Part shown: one piece after another, positions 1 through 6,022 of the stretch
Layout of the letters: the number at the start of each line of letters is the position of its first letter
Position numbering within the stretch: the stretch's first letter is position 1
NCBI GenBank assembly: GCA_900767495.1
Contig: CAAFZH010000116.1
Span: 1 to 8,411, forward strand
DNA: 8,411 bases
Direction: 5' to 3'
From: Clostridia bacterium
Lineage (GTDB): Bacteria > Bacillota > Clostridia > Christensenellales > Borkfalkiaceae
The notes under the pieces: model-generated
Seen by the model: only the letters and a program-made list of their open reading frames with translations
Told to the model about the DNA's origin: nothing
Databases searched by the model: none
Program-made: the position numbers and the translations under genes

Positions 1-104
1 GACGAAGCAATCTCCCGGGAGGGTGTGTTTCCGTAAGGCACATACTTTTCACTCAAGTCGTGGGATATTTCGCTAACGCTCAATATGACGTACTTTTTTT
101 TAGT

Positions 105-212
105 TGTCATTGCGAGGGAGCGTAGCGACCGCGGCAATCCGTTGGAACGAAGTACGGAGTATATACCGCGTACTCTTTCAAGGGGATCGCCACGCTTGCG
201 CTCGCGATGACA
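105..212 (+). repeat. Family A palindromic element, complete copy 1 (108 bp)
   Basis: It begins TGTCATTGCGAG and ends CTCGCGATGACA, so its termini are 12-bp inverted repeats with one mismatch. Inside these, GGCAATCC near the left end can pair with GGATCGCC near the right end (one G-T wobble), so the whole unit can fold as a long imperfect hairpin or cruciform. It is closely similar, in opposite orientation, to 4017-4122. It has no coding capacity, consistent with a MITE-like or REP/BIME-like non-autonomous element. No target-site duplication is evident. Confidence 0.8.
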
Positions 213-228
213 CGGAAAATCAACTGTC

Positions 229-263
229 TTTGCGAGCGTAGCGAAGCAAACTCCCGGGAGGGT
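229..263 (+). repeat. Family C repeat with CTCCCGGGAG core, copy 2
   Basis: This unit has the form GCGAAGCAA-CTCCCGGGAG-GGTG and matches the fragment at 4-25 almost base for base, including the downstream TTTCCG. A diverged version sits at 4317-4347. The core is a perfect 10-bp palindrome. Its left part (TTTGCGAGCGTAGCGAAGCAA) resembles a family A terminus, so it may be a truncated relative fused to another sequence. Confidence 0.6.
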
Positions 264-328
264 GGTTTTCCGAAACGTATATACTATATCCCACTTAACT
301 ATCGAATAATCAACTACTATAAAAAACC

Positions 329-1678
329 ATGCACTCTGTAAAAAACGTAAATCCCGAGTTTTACGGGAAAGAAAAAGTCTATAAAATTCTTTTAAAAATC
401 GCTCCGCCGGTTATGTTCGCTCTGCTTATACAGGCACTGTATAACGTGGTGGATAGTTTTTTCGTGGGCAGATATTCCGACCCGGACGGTCTTACCGCGC
501 TTTCGGTTATATATACCGTTCAACTATTGATAATCGCGCTCGCCGTAGGTACGGGCGTGGGCGTAAATACCTTTATGGCAAAACTCTACGCCGAAAATAA
601 AAACGACGTAGCCGACGAAACCGCAGGTTGCGGGATAGTTACCGCTTTTATTATGTGGTTTATATTTTCGGTTATTTCGATATTCGTGCTAAAACCTTAC
701 ATAAGCATGCAGTCCAAAACCGAACTCGCGAGAAAATTCGCCTACGAATACGGCATGATCGTTTGCGTGGGCAGCATAGGAGTTTTTAGCGAAGGAATTT
801 TTTCTAAAATATTGCAGGCACAGGGCAATATGCTCTTGCCTACCGTGGCGCAGGTTACGGGCGCGGTCATAAACGTTATTTTAGACCCTATACTTATTTT
901 CGGTTGGGGTTTTATACCTTCTATGGGCGTAAAGGGCGCGGCGATCGCCACCGTAATAGGTCAGATCGTGGCGGCTTTGATAACGGGCGCAAAAGCCTTT
1001 CGTAAATCCCCCGCGCTTAAAAAATACGGCTACTACCTTAACAAAATATTCGGCTACGGCTACCCGTCTATACTTATGCAGTCTATGTTCACCGTATACA
1101 TACTCGCGCTTAACGTTATTCTCGCCCGCTTTTGCGACGAGGCGGTAACCGTACTCGGTCTTTATTATAAGGCGCAGTCGTTTTTCTGGATTCCCCTTAT
1201 GGGACTGCAAACCTGTATAGTACCCGTAATAAGTTATAACTACGCTAATTCGTGCTATAAGCGGGTTAAATCCGTTATGAACTGGTCTTTCGGCATATCC
1301 GCCGTCTGTATGTGTATAGGCATAATTTTCTTTGAATTTTTTCCCGTGCAGGTGCTTTCCGTTTTCTCGCAGTCGCAAAAAGTGTTCGAAATAGGCAAAG
1401 TTGCTTTTCCTATAATAGGTTTAAGTTTTATACCCGCGGTGTTCTCTTTTATGATAGCCGTTTTGTTCCAGGCGGTGGGCATGGCGGCGCAAAGCGTCGC
1501 TTTAACCCTTTTAAGACAGGTTTTCGGACTTATTCCCCTTTTCTATCTGTTCTCGCTCATAGGACTTAACTATTGCTGGATAGCCTTCCCCGTGGCGGAA
1601 ACGGTAACCGCCGTCGTGGGAGTTATAATGTACGTCGTTCTCCTTAAAAAATGGACTGTCGAGGGAAAGAACGAGTAG
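329..1678 (+). CDS. MATE-family multidrug/cation efflux transporter
   Basis: A 449-residue membrane protein with about twelve hydrophobic segments, the normal size and topology of NorM/MepA/DinF-type antiporters, which expel cationic drugs or metabolites in exchange for Na+ or H+. Typical MATE signatures are visible: an N-terminal helix with ALYNVVDSFFVGR (about 37-49), a second with GVGVNTFMAKLYAE (about 76-89), and LDPILIFGWGF followed by MGVKGAAIATVIGQ (about 186-213), repeated in looser form in the second half. The ATG at 329 gives a normal MATE N-terminus, but no Shine-Dalgarno sequence is seen in the AT-rich leader, so initiation may be weak. The gene lies just downstream of a repeat mosaic and overlaps the convergent M50 gene by 168 bp at its 3' end, with no terminator between them. 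The substrate cannot be inferred. The family call is secure. Confidence 0.93.
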   Translation: MHSVKNVNPEFYGKEKVYKILLKIAPPVMFALLIQALYNVVDSFFVGRYSDPDGLTALSVIYTVQLLIIALAVGTGVGVNTFMAKLYAENKNDVADETAGCGIVTAFIMWFIFSVISIFVLKPYISMQSKTELARKFAYEYGMIVCVGSIGVFSEGIFSKILQAQGNMLLPTVAQVTGAVINVILDPILIFGWGFIPSMGVKGAAIATVIGQIVAALITGAKAFRKSPALKKYGYYLNKIFGYGYPSILMQSMFTVYILALNVILARFCDEAVTVLGLYYKAQSFFWIPLMGLQTCIVPVISYNYANSCYKRVKSVMNWSFGISAVCMCIGIIFFEFFPVQVLSVFSQSQKVFEIGKVAFPIIGLSFIPAVFSFMIAVLFQAVGMAAQSVALTLLRQVFGLIPLFYLFSLIGLNYCWIAFPVAETVTAVVGVIMYVVLLKKWTVEGKNE

Positions 1679-2464
1679 TTTATTATATACTTCGTGCGGC
1701 TCGAAAACCCCTAAAAGTTCGCCTTTTTTTGAGTATATCATTATTTTATAAAGGCTTTCCCCGTCGTATAAAGAATAAAATTTTTTCACGGTGAAATCAG
1801 TTCCCGCGGCAATGGTTTTTACCCTTTTGGGGCGTTTTACGGTTAATGGCGAAAGTCCCTCGTAAAACCTTACGTAGCCGTCGTTCGGATTTTTATGTAT
1901 CGCGCCCGCGAATATAAACGAGGCGAAAAACAAAAGCGAAAAATTAACCCCGAAAAAACACGAATAAACGAATAAACCGAGTAATATAAAAGAAAAAATT
2001 ATCCCCGCCGTCCGCGTTATCGCAGCGGCGGTTTTTCGTTTTAGTTTTAAACTGAGAGTGCATAGCAAAAGCCTGCCCCCGTCGAGCGGAAACGCGGGGA
2101 TAAGGTTTATCGTAAACAACGCGAGATTAGCCTCCGCCGCGAGTTCGGTATACGGATAAGTTAAGGGAAAGAGCCACCATAGCGCGATTATCGCTATATA
2201 CAGGGCAAGGTTTACCATAGGACCCGCGAAAACGATTTTTATCTCGTCTTTATAACTTATTCCGCTTATATCGCCCGAAATAACCGCGCCGTAAGGCATA
2301 AGAGTAATGCGGTTTAATTTATAACCGCACTTTTCGGCGGCGCGTGCATGCCCGAGTTCGTGAATAAGCGCGCATAGCGTAAACGCCGCAAAAGAAAATA
2401 CTTTGCCCGTTGCGGCAAAGTATAATCCGAAAAAGAAAAACAGCGGGTGTACGGTAAATTTCAT
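1511..2464 (-). CDS. spoIVFB: SpoIVFB-like M50 intramembrane (site-2) zinc metalloprotease
   Basis: A polytopic protein with both M50 signatures: HELGH (residues 35-39, zinc histidines and catalytic Glu) and NLIPAFPLDGGR (120-131, with D128 as third zinc ligand). In Bacillus, SpoIVFB cleaves membrane-tethered pro-sigma-K in the mother cell and is held in check by SpoIVFA. Hydrophobic segments cover about 8-34, 76-100, 112-126 and 150-190. Residues 214-264 resemble the start of the CBS-like C-terminal domain of this subfamily. The ATG at 2464 overlaps the stop of the SpoIVFA-like gene as ATGA, implying translational coupling. At 317 residues it exceeds the 288 of B. subtilis SpoIVFB, and residues from about 263 on are encoded entirely antisense to the MATE gene and look unrelated to the domain. 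The M50 assignment is certain; the sporulation role is inferred from the neighbour. Confidence 0.9.
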   Translation of the reverse strand: MKFTVHPLFFFFGLYFAATGKVFSFAAFTLCALIHELGHARAAEKCGYKLNRITLMPYGAVISGDISGISYKDEIKIVFAGPMVNLALYIAIIALWWLFPLTYPYTELAAEANLALFTINLIPAFPLDGGRLLLCTLSLKLKRKTAAAITRTAGIIFSFILLGLFVYSCFFGVNFSLLFFASFIFAGAIHKNPNDGYVRFYEGLSPLTVKRPKRVKTIAAGTDFTVKKFYSLYDGESLYKIMIYSKKGELLGVFEPHEVYNKLLVLSLDSPFFKENDVHYNSHDGGYRFRHGEGYPAIVKSYEREQIEKGNKSENLS

Positions 2465-3213
2465 ACCGACCAGACTATCGAGTTACCCTCTAAAACGTAG
2501 TTAGTCAAAAGCACGTCGTCGTCGTACATATAAACGTTTGCCTCGCCGTCGTTAAGGTAGCAAACGGGTACGTACCTGTAAACTTCCTCTCCCTTGTCGG
2601 TGTAAACGAAGTCCACGCCCGAAATTACGGTTTTAAAAACTCCGCTATGCGAAATAGTTATGGTATATTTGCCGTTTTCTTCCGTTACGGAGGAAACCGT
2701 TCCGTCGCAAACGGGGTAGAGCGCGCCTTTGCCCGAAAAAGTCATAACGCCGTTTTCTACTTTTGACGCGAGCGTTTCGGACGGACTTTGCGCGTTGAAA
2801 CTGCGGTACGAGCGGACGTCCGTATTAGTCTGAACGGATGAAAAAGCCTTTTTAAACATTACGTTTATGCCGCTGTTCTCCCAAAAAATATTAGTTAAAA
2901 GTATGCCCGCTATAAGCACGAAAACGGCTATTCCTTCGGCGTAGACTATATCGAATCTGCGCTTGGGTTTACCCTCCGTTTCGGCTTTAATCGCCTTATC
3001 GCGGCGTTTTTTAAAAAATTTAGGTTTTTTTACTTCGGTATATTCCTGCTCGAAAGTAGGTACTGCGTCTTGCGGCGTAGGCTCGTCGTTCACCTTTTTT
3101 ATAACGTCCTCTTTAACGTCCTTTTTGCGTTTGCGCCCCGCGCGTTTTACAACCACGTCGCACGAAGAAACCATAGTTTTAAGCATTTCGGCGTATTCCG
3201 TTCCGTCGTTCAT
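2461..3213 (-). CDS. spoIVFA: SpoIVFA-like single-pass membrane protein with degenerate M23 domain
   Basis: 250 residues in three parts: a charged, Lys/Arg-rich N-terminal half (1-87), one transmembrane helix (about 89-109), and a C-terminal beta-rich domain (about 160-215) with the LytM/M23 pattern GALYPVCDGTVSSV followed by ITISHSGVFKTV. Only the histidine at about 189 remains of the M23 zinc site, so it is probably a non-catalytic binding domain, as in SpoIVFA, which anchors and inhibits SpoIVFB. Size and order match the B. subtilis spoIVFA-spoIVFB operon (264 residues there). The ATG at 3211-3213 has GGGAG (3224-3228) about 10 nt upstream. The last codon overlaps the start of the M50 gene. 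The name rests on architecture and gene order rather than strong sequence identity. Confidence 0.75.
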   Translation of the reverse strand: MNDGTEYAEMLKTMVSSCDVVVKRAGRKRKKDVKEDVIKKVNDEPTPQDAVPTFEQEYTEVKKPKFFKKRRDKAIKAETEGKPKRRFDIVYAEGIAVFVLIAGILLTNIFWENSGINVMFKKAFSSVQTNTDVRSYRSFNAQSPSETLASKVENGVMTFSGKGALYPVCDGTVSSVTEENGKYTITISHSGVFKTVISGVDFVYTDKGEEVYRYVPVCYLNDGEANVYMYDDDVLLTNYVLEGNSIVWSV

Positions 3214-3333
3214 AATTTTATATCTCCCGTCTTTTTTTCGGCTCTTTTGCCGTTACTGCTATATTTTACGCTCCCCGTCGGTCTGATAGAACGCTTAAAA
3301 ATTTTTATTTTGCGAAAATTGTAATTTTTTTAA

Positions 3334-3359
3334 ATATATGACAGACACTTGTCATATAT
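3334..3359. promoter_or_regulatory. Palindromic operator candidate over the Sel1 promoter
   Basis: Perfect 10-bp inverted arms, ATATATGACA (3334-3343) and TGTCATATAT (3350-3359), are separated by 6 bp. The palindrome lies between the divergent SpoIVFA-like and Sel1 genes. A consensus -10 box TATAAT sits at 3367-3372; the position 17 bp upstream of it, where a -35 box belongs, falls inside the palindrome and reads GACACT, which is not a -35 consensus. A dimeric regulator bound here could block or replace -35 contact. The binding protein is unknown. Confidence 0.5.
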
Positions 3360-3366
3360 AGTAGTC

Positions 3367-3372
3367 TATAAT
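3367..3372 (+). promoter_or_regulatory. -10 box of the Sel1-repeat gene
   Basis: An exact TATAAT, 54 nt before the ATG at 3426, gives an expected transcription start near 3379. There is no consensus -35; TTGTCA at 3349-3354 is only 12 bp away, too close for sigma-A. This fits a regulated promoter rather than a constitutive one. Confidence 0.5.
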
Positions 3373-3425
3373 CGGGGTGTAATCAAGGTGATGCCGAATT
3401 GCTTACGGCAAAAAAGGAGTTTAAT

Positions 3426-3980
3426 ATGATAAATAAAATATTGATAAAAAGCGCGATAGAGGGTAACGCGGAAAGTTGTTATCTGCTTGCCGAAAAGTAT
3501 TTTAACGGTAACGGAACTCAAAAAGACAGAGAAATAGCAAAAGAATGGTACGAGGTTGCGGCAAAAAAAGGACATACCGCCGCACAGTATATGTACGGAT
3601 ATTTGCTTTGCGTATCCGCCCGTAACGAAAAAGAACTTATAAAGGGCGTAAAATATATAAAGCAAAGCGCGAAAAAGTTGCATACGGCGGCAATGCTGTT
3701 GCTTGCGCGCAATTATTTTTACGGCGTAGGGGTTAAAAAGAGCGAGAAAAAGGCTTTTAAAACGTGGAAAAAAGCCTCCGTGGCAGGCTGTCCCGAGGCG
3801 CAGTATTATATAGGATTATGTTACGACAAAGGCATATACGTAAAGCGCAACGTGTTAAAGGCAAAGAGATATTTGTTCGGCGCGCTCGAAAACGGATATA
3901 CCGAGAGCGTAAACGTATTGAAGTCGGGATATACGCAGAATGTAAATATATTGCGTTCGGGTTATCCCGTAGCGGCGTAA
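3426..3980 (+). CDS. Sel1/TPR-like repeat protein
   Basis: 184 residues made of about four Sel1-like helical repeats, seen as AESCYLLAEKYFNGNGTQKD..AKEWYEVAAKKGH, TAAQYMYGYLL, TAAMLLLARNYFYGVGVKK..KAFKTWKKASVAGC and PEAQYYIGLCYDKGIYVKR. Such repeats form superhelical scaffolds for protein-protein interaction; partners cannot be predicted. No signal peptide or membrane segment is visible, so it is probably cytoplasmic. The ATG at 3426 is chosen because AAGGAG at 3414-3419 lies 6 nt upstream; an in-frame TTG at 3399 has no ribosome binding site. After the last Sel1 unit the C-terminus carries two 11-residue tandem copies (GYTESVNVLKS, GYTQNVNILRS) and the beginning of a third. The gene is divergent from the SpoIVFA-like gene, and a repeat mosaic begins 36 bp after its stop. 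Confidence 0.85.
   Translation: MINKILIKSAIEGNAESCYLLAEKYFNGNGTQKDREIAKEWYEVAAKKGHTAAQYMYGYLLCVSARNEKELIKGVKYIKQSAKKLHTAAMLLLARNYFYGVGVKKSEKKAFKTWKKASVAGCPEAQYYIGLCYDKGIYVKRNVLKAKRYLFGALENGYTESVNVLKSGYTQNVNILRSGYPVAA
3894..3980 (+). repeat. 33-bp tandem repeat at the 3' end of the Sel1 gene
   Basis: Units at 3894-3926 and 3927-3959 encode GYTESVNVLKS and GYTQNVNILRS; a third begins at 3960 (GYP) and ends at the stop codon. The first two units share 24 of 33 bases by eye, and several differences are silent, so the duplication is not brand new and the peptide appears constrained. Confidence 0.75.
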
Positions 3981-4016
3981 ATTGTAATATTATCCTCAAT
4001 GACAGTTGAATTTCCG

Positions 4017-4122
4017 TGTCATCGCGAGCGTAAGCGTGGCGATCCCCTCGAAAAAGTACGCGGCATATACTCCGCCCGTTGTTCCAAGGGATTGCCGCGG
4101 CACTTCGTGCCTCGCAATGACA
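4017..4122 (-). repeat. Family A palindromic element, complete copy 2 (106 bp)
   Basis: It starts TGTCATCGCGAG and ends CTCGCAATGACA, and is the inverse-orientation homologue of 105-212; the central part with TACGCGG and ATATACTCCG is also conserved. GCGATCCC (4040-4047) can pair with GGGATTGC (4088-4095), and GGCACTTCGTGCC (4099-4111) forms a side hairpin, so the folded form would be branched. The right-hand flank AACTAAAAAA is shared with copy 1, so the conserved unit may extend a little beyond the terminal repeats. Confidence 0.8.
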
Positions 4123-4171
4123 ACTAAAAAACACTTTTCGCTGACGCTCAATATGCCGTACTTTCCCCTTT

Positions 4172-4272
4172 ACGTCATTCTGAACGATAGTGAAGAATCC
4201 CACCGAAGAACTGACGGTGCATATACTTTTCACTTTGGTCGTGGGATATTTCGCTTTCGCTCAATATGACGT
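4172..4272 (-). repeat. Family B palindromic element, complete copy 1 (101 bp)
   Basis: The termini are ACGTCATTCTGA and TCAATATGACGT, which are inverted with two mismatches. Further in, TCCCAC (4198-4203) pairs with GTGGGA (4241-4246). The same element occurs in opposite orientation at 8205-8304, and half copies occur at 41-91, 8161-8190 and 8317-8347. It is non-coding and MITE-like. Confidence 0.8.
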
Positions 4273-4285
4273 AAAGTCCCCTATC

Positions 4286-4303
4286 GGCGCGCTTACGCGC
4301 GCC
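4286..4303. repeat. GC-rich perfect hairpin
   Basis: A 7-bp stem GGCGCGC/GCGCGCC encloses the loop TTAC. It lies between the family B element and the CTCCCGGGAG motif. It is followed by no T-run on either strand, so it is not a standard terminator; it probably belongs to the repeat mosaic. Confidence 0.55.
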
Positions 4304-4362
4304 ACCTCCCCGTTTCATCGTGGAAGTCTACTCCCGGGAGGGGTGGGGTCGGACAGGTGATT

Positions 4363-5094
4363 TCAATACAAAACCTTTATATACAGTTTTCCTTTGCGGC
4401 TTTGACCGCACTCCTCAAAAAAAGTAAATCGCCCGTAGCCGCGCGCGGTTACCAAATCGCCGGGTTTTAACTTTTTAGACCCGTCCGGGAATTCCTTGCC
4501 GTTTACGAAAACTTTTCCTTGCTGAAAAAGAGCGGAGGAACTTTCTCTCGATAAATTGTACACCGAGGAAATTACCGCGTCCGCGCGTTCGGACGCAACC
4601 GAAACGGTCTTTTCTTTTTTCTCGGCAGCCACGCAGTCGGGTAAGTTTTCGACTTCGAGCGTTTCTACGGTAACGCTCGCAACTTTTTTAAGTTCGCGCT
4701 TTAAATGCTCGCTAATCGTGCTATATACCGCCATATACGCGGTTTTATCCGCTATGAAAATATCGCCGACTTTGCTCCTCTCCACGCCGAGCGCAAGCGT
4801 CGCACCGAGTACGTCGCGATGAGTAAACGGCTTTGCGAATTTTTCGTTAAGCGGTTTTATAAATAGTATTTTCACGGGAAACTCGGGCGGGTAGCAAAGT
4901 AAATTTTCGTCGCCGAAACACGCTATTTTCCGCTCGGTTTCTTCGCCTCCGCCGTAAAATTTCACGGGGAATCTGCCCGCCTCGTATAAAACTTCTTCCT
5001 GCTCGGCAAGCGAAAGAAAATCCGTATAAGTATAAACGTCGCGCGACTGACTTTTAAAAATCAAATCGCGCGCTCTGCTTTTAATTTCACTCAT
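4363..5094 (-). CDS. ylmH: YlmH-family S4-domain RNA-binding protein
   Basis: 243 residues, close to the usual length of about 255. The N-terminal two-thirds carry the YlmH hallmark FTHRDVLGATLALGVERSKVGDI (90-112, written here only to identify the motif by its FTHRD and LGVER cores). The C-terminal S4 domain (about 168-222) reads RADAVISSVYNLSR, then GKVFVNGK, then PGDLVTARGYGRF, the usual RNA-binding pattern. YlmH proteins bind the 50S subunit/peptidyl-tRNA and have been connected with ribosome quality control; in many Bacillota the gene lies in the division cluster beside sepF and divIVA. Here it is instead the last gene of an operon, starting in a TAATG overlap with the zinc-ribbon gene and without its own clear Shine-Dalgarno sequence, so it depends on coupling. 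The stop is only 16 bp from a family C repeat. Confidence 0.92.
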   Translation of the reverse strand: MSEIKSRARDLIFKSQSRDVYTYTDFLSLAEQEEVLYEAGRFPVKFYGGGEETERKIACFGDENLLCYPPEFPVKILFIKPLNEKFAKPFTHRDVLGATLALGVERSKVGDIFIADKTAYMAVYSTISEHLKRELKKVASVTVETLEVENLPDCVAAEKKEKTVSVASERADAVISSVYNLSRESSSALFQQGKVFVNGKEFPDGSKKLKPGDLVTARGYGRFTFFEECGQSRKGKLYIKVLY

Positions 5095-5969
5095 TATTTA
5101 TCATCGGGCTGAATAGTTGCTCCGCAGTTTTTGCATTTGCCTTGCCCGTTCTCCATAATACTTCCGCAATACGCGCACCGAATTACTTTTTCGCCCTTAA
5201 AATCGGTTTCGGTAGCGCAATTTTCCGCTACTTCCTGTTTTTCTTTGGCATTTTTAACGGCTTTAAATACCGCAATGCCCAGAACAGCGAGCGTAGCCGC
5301 ACCCAGAACCGCGCACACTACGGACAGTAAAAGTATTTGCTTTTTTATCTGAACGTATTCGCCGTCCGCCGAAAGGGGAATATCCTCGTACCCGAAATTT
5401 ATCGAGTCGGTAATAGTCGTTACGGGTATGACGTCCACCGCGAAAATAAGGGTCTGACCTATGCGGAAATTTTTAATTTCTTCCGCAGAGTAAACGCTGT
5501 AAGTATATCCCATAAGTTGGTTGCCCGTGTAGAATTGCCCGTTATAATAATAACCGCCGTATCCTACCATGGGTATACTGTATTCGAAGTAATACTTTTT
5601 GGCGTAGGAATTATATCTTACGGCGGTAATTATGCCCTCTTTTTGGTAGTCGGGGTTTTCCTTGGCGTACTCTATCATAGAGATATAGCGGTTGTGGTCG
5701 TAAACTATCGTGCCTAATTTGCCTTTATTATCCCGAAGAGAGCAAAAAAACATAAAAAATGCGATTGCCATGATTAACGCCGCCGAAAGCAAACCGCGCA
5801 CCGCGTTGCTTACGCCGAGCGGTAGGTAATACCTTCTGCCGAAAAACCAAAAAACCATAGGGCGGCTGTAACGCGCGGAGTTTCCGCTTGACGAGCCGCC
5901 TCGCCGACTGCCTCCTCCTCCGCCGAAGTGGCTGCCGCCACCACCTCCTGCTCCTCTTCCGCTTGGCAT
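5094..5969 (-). CDS. Gly-rich two-TM protein with C-terminal zinc ribbon
   Basis: 291 residues. A disordered N-terminus (1-36) rich in Gly, Ser and Arg is followed by a transmembrane helix (about 59-77), a 130-residue extracytoplasmic domain rich in Tyr (about 80-208, with EGIITAVRYNSYAKKYYFEY and later FRIGQTLIFAVD, faintly like DUF3592 proteins), a second helix (211-235), a charged linker and a zinc ribbon CAYC-N10-CKNC (Cys 265, 268, 279, 282). Positive charges before helix 1 and after helix 2 place both termini in the cytoplasm. The function is unknown; a membrane sensor or envelope protein is plausible. The ATG at 5969 has AAAGGAG (5976-5982) 6 nt upstream, directly after a 13-bp hairpin. 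It is the middle gene of the PHP-like/zinc-ribbon/ylmH operon. Confidence 0.8.
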   Translation of the reverse strand: MPSGRGAGGGGGSHFGGGGGSRRGGSSSGNSARYSRPMVFWFFGRRYYLPLGVSNAVRGLLSAALIMAIAFFMFFCSLRDNKGKLGTIVYDHNRYISMIEYAKENPDYQKEGIITAVRYNSYAKKYYFEYSIPMVGYGGYYYNGQFYTGNQLMGYTYSVYSAEEIKNFRIGQTLIFAVDVIPVTTITDSINFGYEDIPLSADGEYVQIKKQILLLSVVCAVLGAATLAVLGIAVFKAVKNAKEKQEVAENCATETDFKGEKVIRCAYCGSIMENGQGKCKNCGATIQPDDK

Positions 5970-5981
5970 AATTTTCTCCTT

Positions 5982-6022
5982 TAGCCATTAGAGACTTGAT
6001 TAGTCCAAATCTCTAATGGCTA
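5982..6022 (-). promoter_or_regulatory. Intercistronic 13-bp hairpin abutting a Shine-Dalgarno
   Basis: TAGCCATTAGAGA (5982-5994) and TCTCTAATGGCTA (6010-6022) are perfect inverted repeats around a 15-nt loop. In the transcript the first arm begins with the PHP-like gene's TAG stop codon and the second arm ends at the first A of AAAGGAG for the zinc-ribbon gene. No T-run follows on either strand, so it is not a terminator. It may tune translation of the downstream genes, or be an RNA-processing or stability element. Confidence 0.6.

Larger units (their letters stand above)
1..328. repeat. Mosaic of short palindromic repeats upstream of the MATE gene
   Basis: No gene is seen in this stretch. 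It is a chain of dispersed-repeat pieces: a CTCCCGGGAG motif (14-23), a half copy of the TCAATATGACGT family (about 41-91), a complete 108-bp palindromic element (105-212), and a second CTCCCGGGAG unit preceded by a TGTCATTGCGAG-like end (about 226-263). The same pieces recur at 4017-4347 and 8161-8411 in other orders and orientations. The last 60 bases before the MATE start are AT-rich unique sequence, with TATACT at 280-285 but no convincing -35 box, so the MATE promoter cannot be fixed. Confidence 0.8.
3981..4362. repeat. Repeat mosaic between the convergent Sel1 and ylmH genes
   Basis: No gene is credible here; open frames across it are translations of repeats. It contains a complete family A element (4017-4122), a family B half copy (about 4131-4160), a complete family B element (4172-4272), a short GC hairpin (4286-4303, GGCGCGC-TTAC-GCGCGCC) and a family C core (4331-4340). 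No canonical terminator with a T-run is present, so these hairpins may be what ends transcription from both sides. Confidence 0.75.

Noticed and set aside
881..1378. Minus-strand open frame of 165 codons inside the MATE gene
   Set aside because: Shadow of the MATE coding sequence; composition without hydrophobic core pattern and no ribosome binding site.
3349..3372. TTGTCA/TATAAT as a complete sigma-A promoter
   Set aside because: The spacer is only 12 bp, too short; the TTGTCA is better explained as part of the palindrome.
3334..3395. Sigma-E-type promoter reading toward the SpoIVFA-like gene (CATATATT on the minus strand)
   Set aside because: The -10-like match falls in the AT-rich palindrome and no good -35 partner is found at 14-15 bp; it may be chance.
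3399..3425. Upstream TTG start for the Sel1 gene
   Set aside because: It overlaps a leader hairpin and lacks a ribosome binding site, whereas the ATG at 3426 has a well-placed AAGGAG.
3757..4233. Minus-strand open frame of 158 codons across the Sel1 3' end and repeats
   Set aside because: It is antisense to the Sel1 gene and then translates the family A element; no ribosome binding site or recognisable domain.
4006..4269. Plus-strand open frame of 87 codons
   Set aside because: It consists wholly of family A and B repeat sequence.
5982..6022. Hairpin as a Rho-independent terminator
   Set aside because: No T-run follows the stem on either strand and the downstream gene has its ribosome site immediately adjacent.
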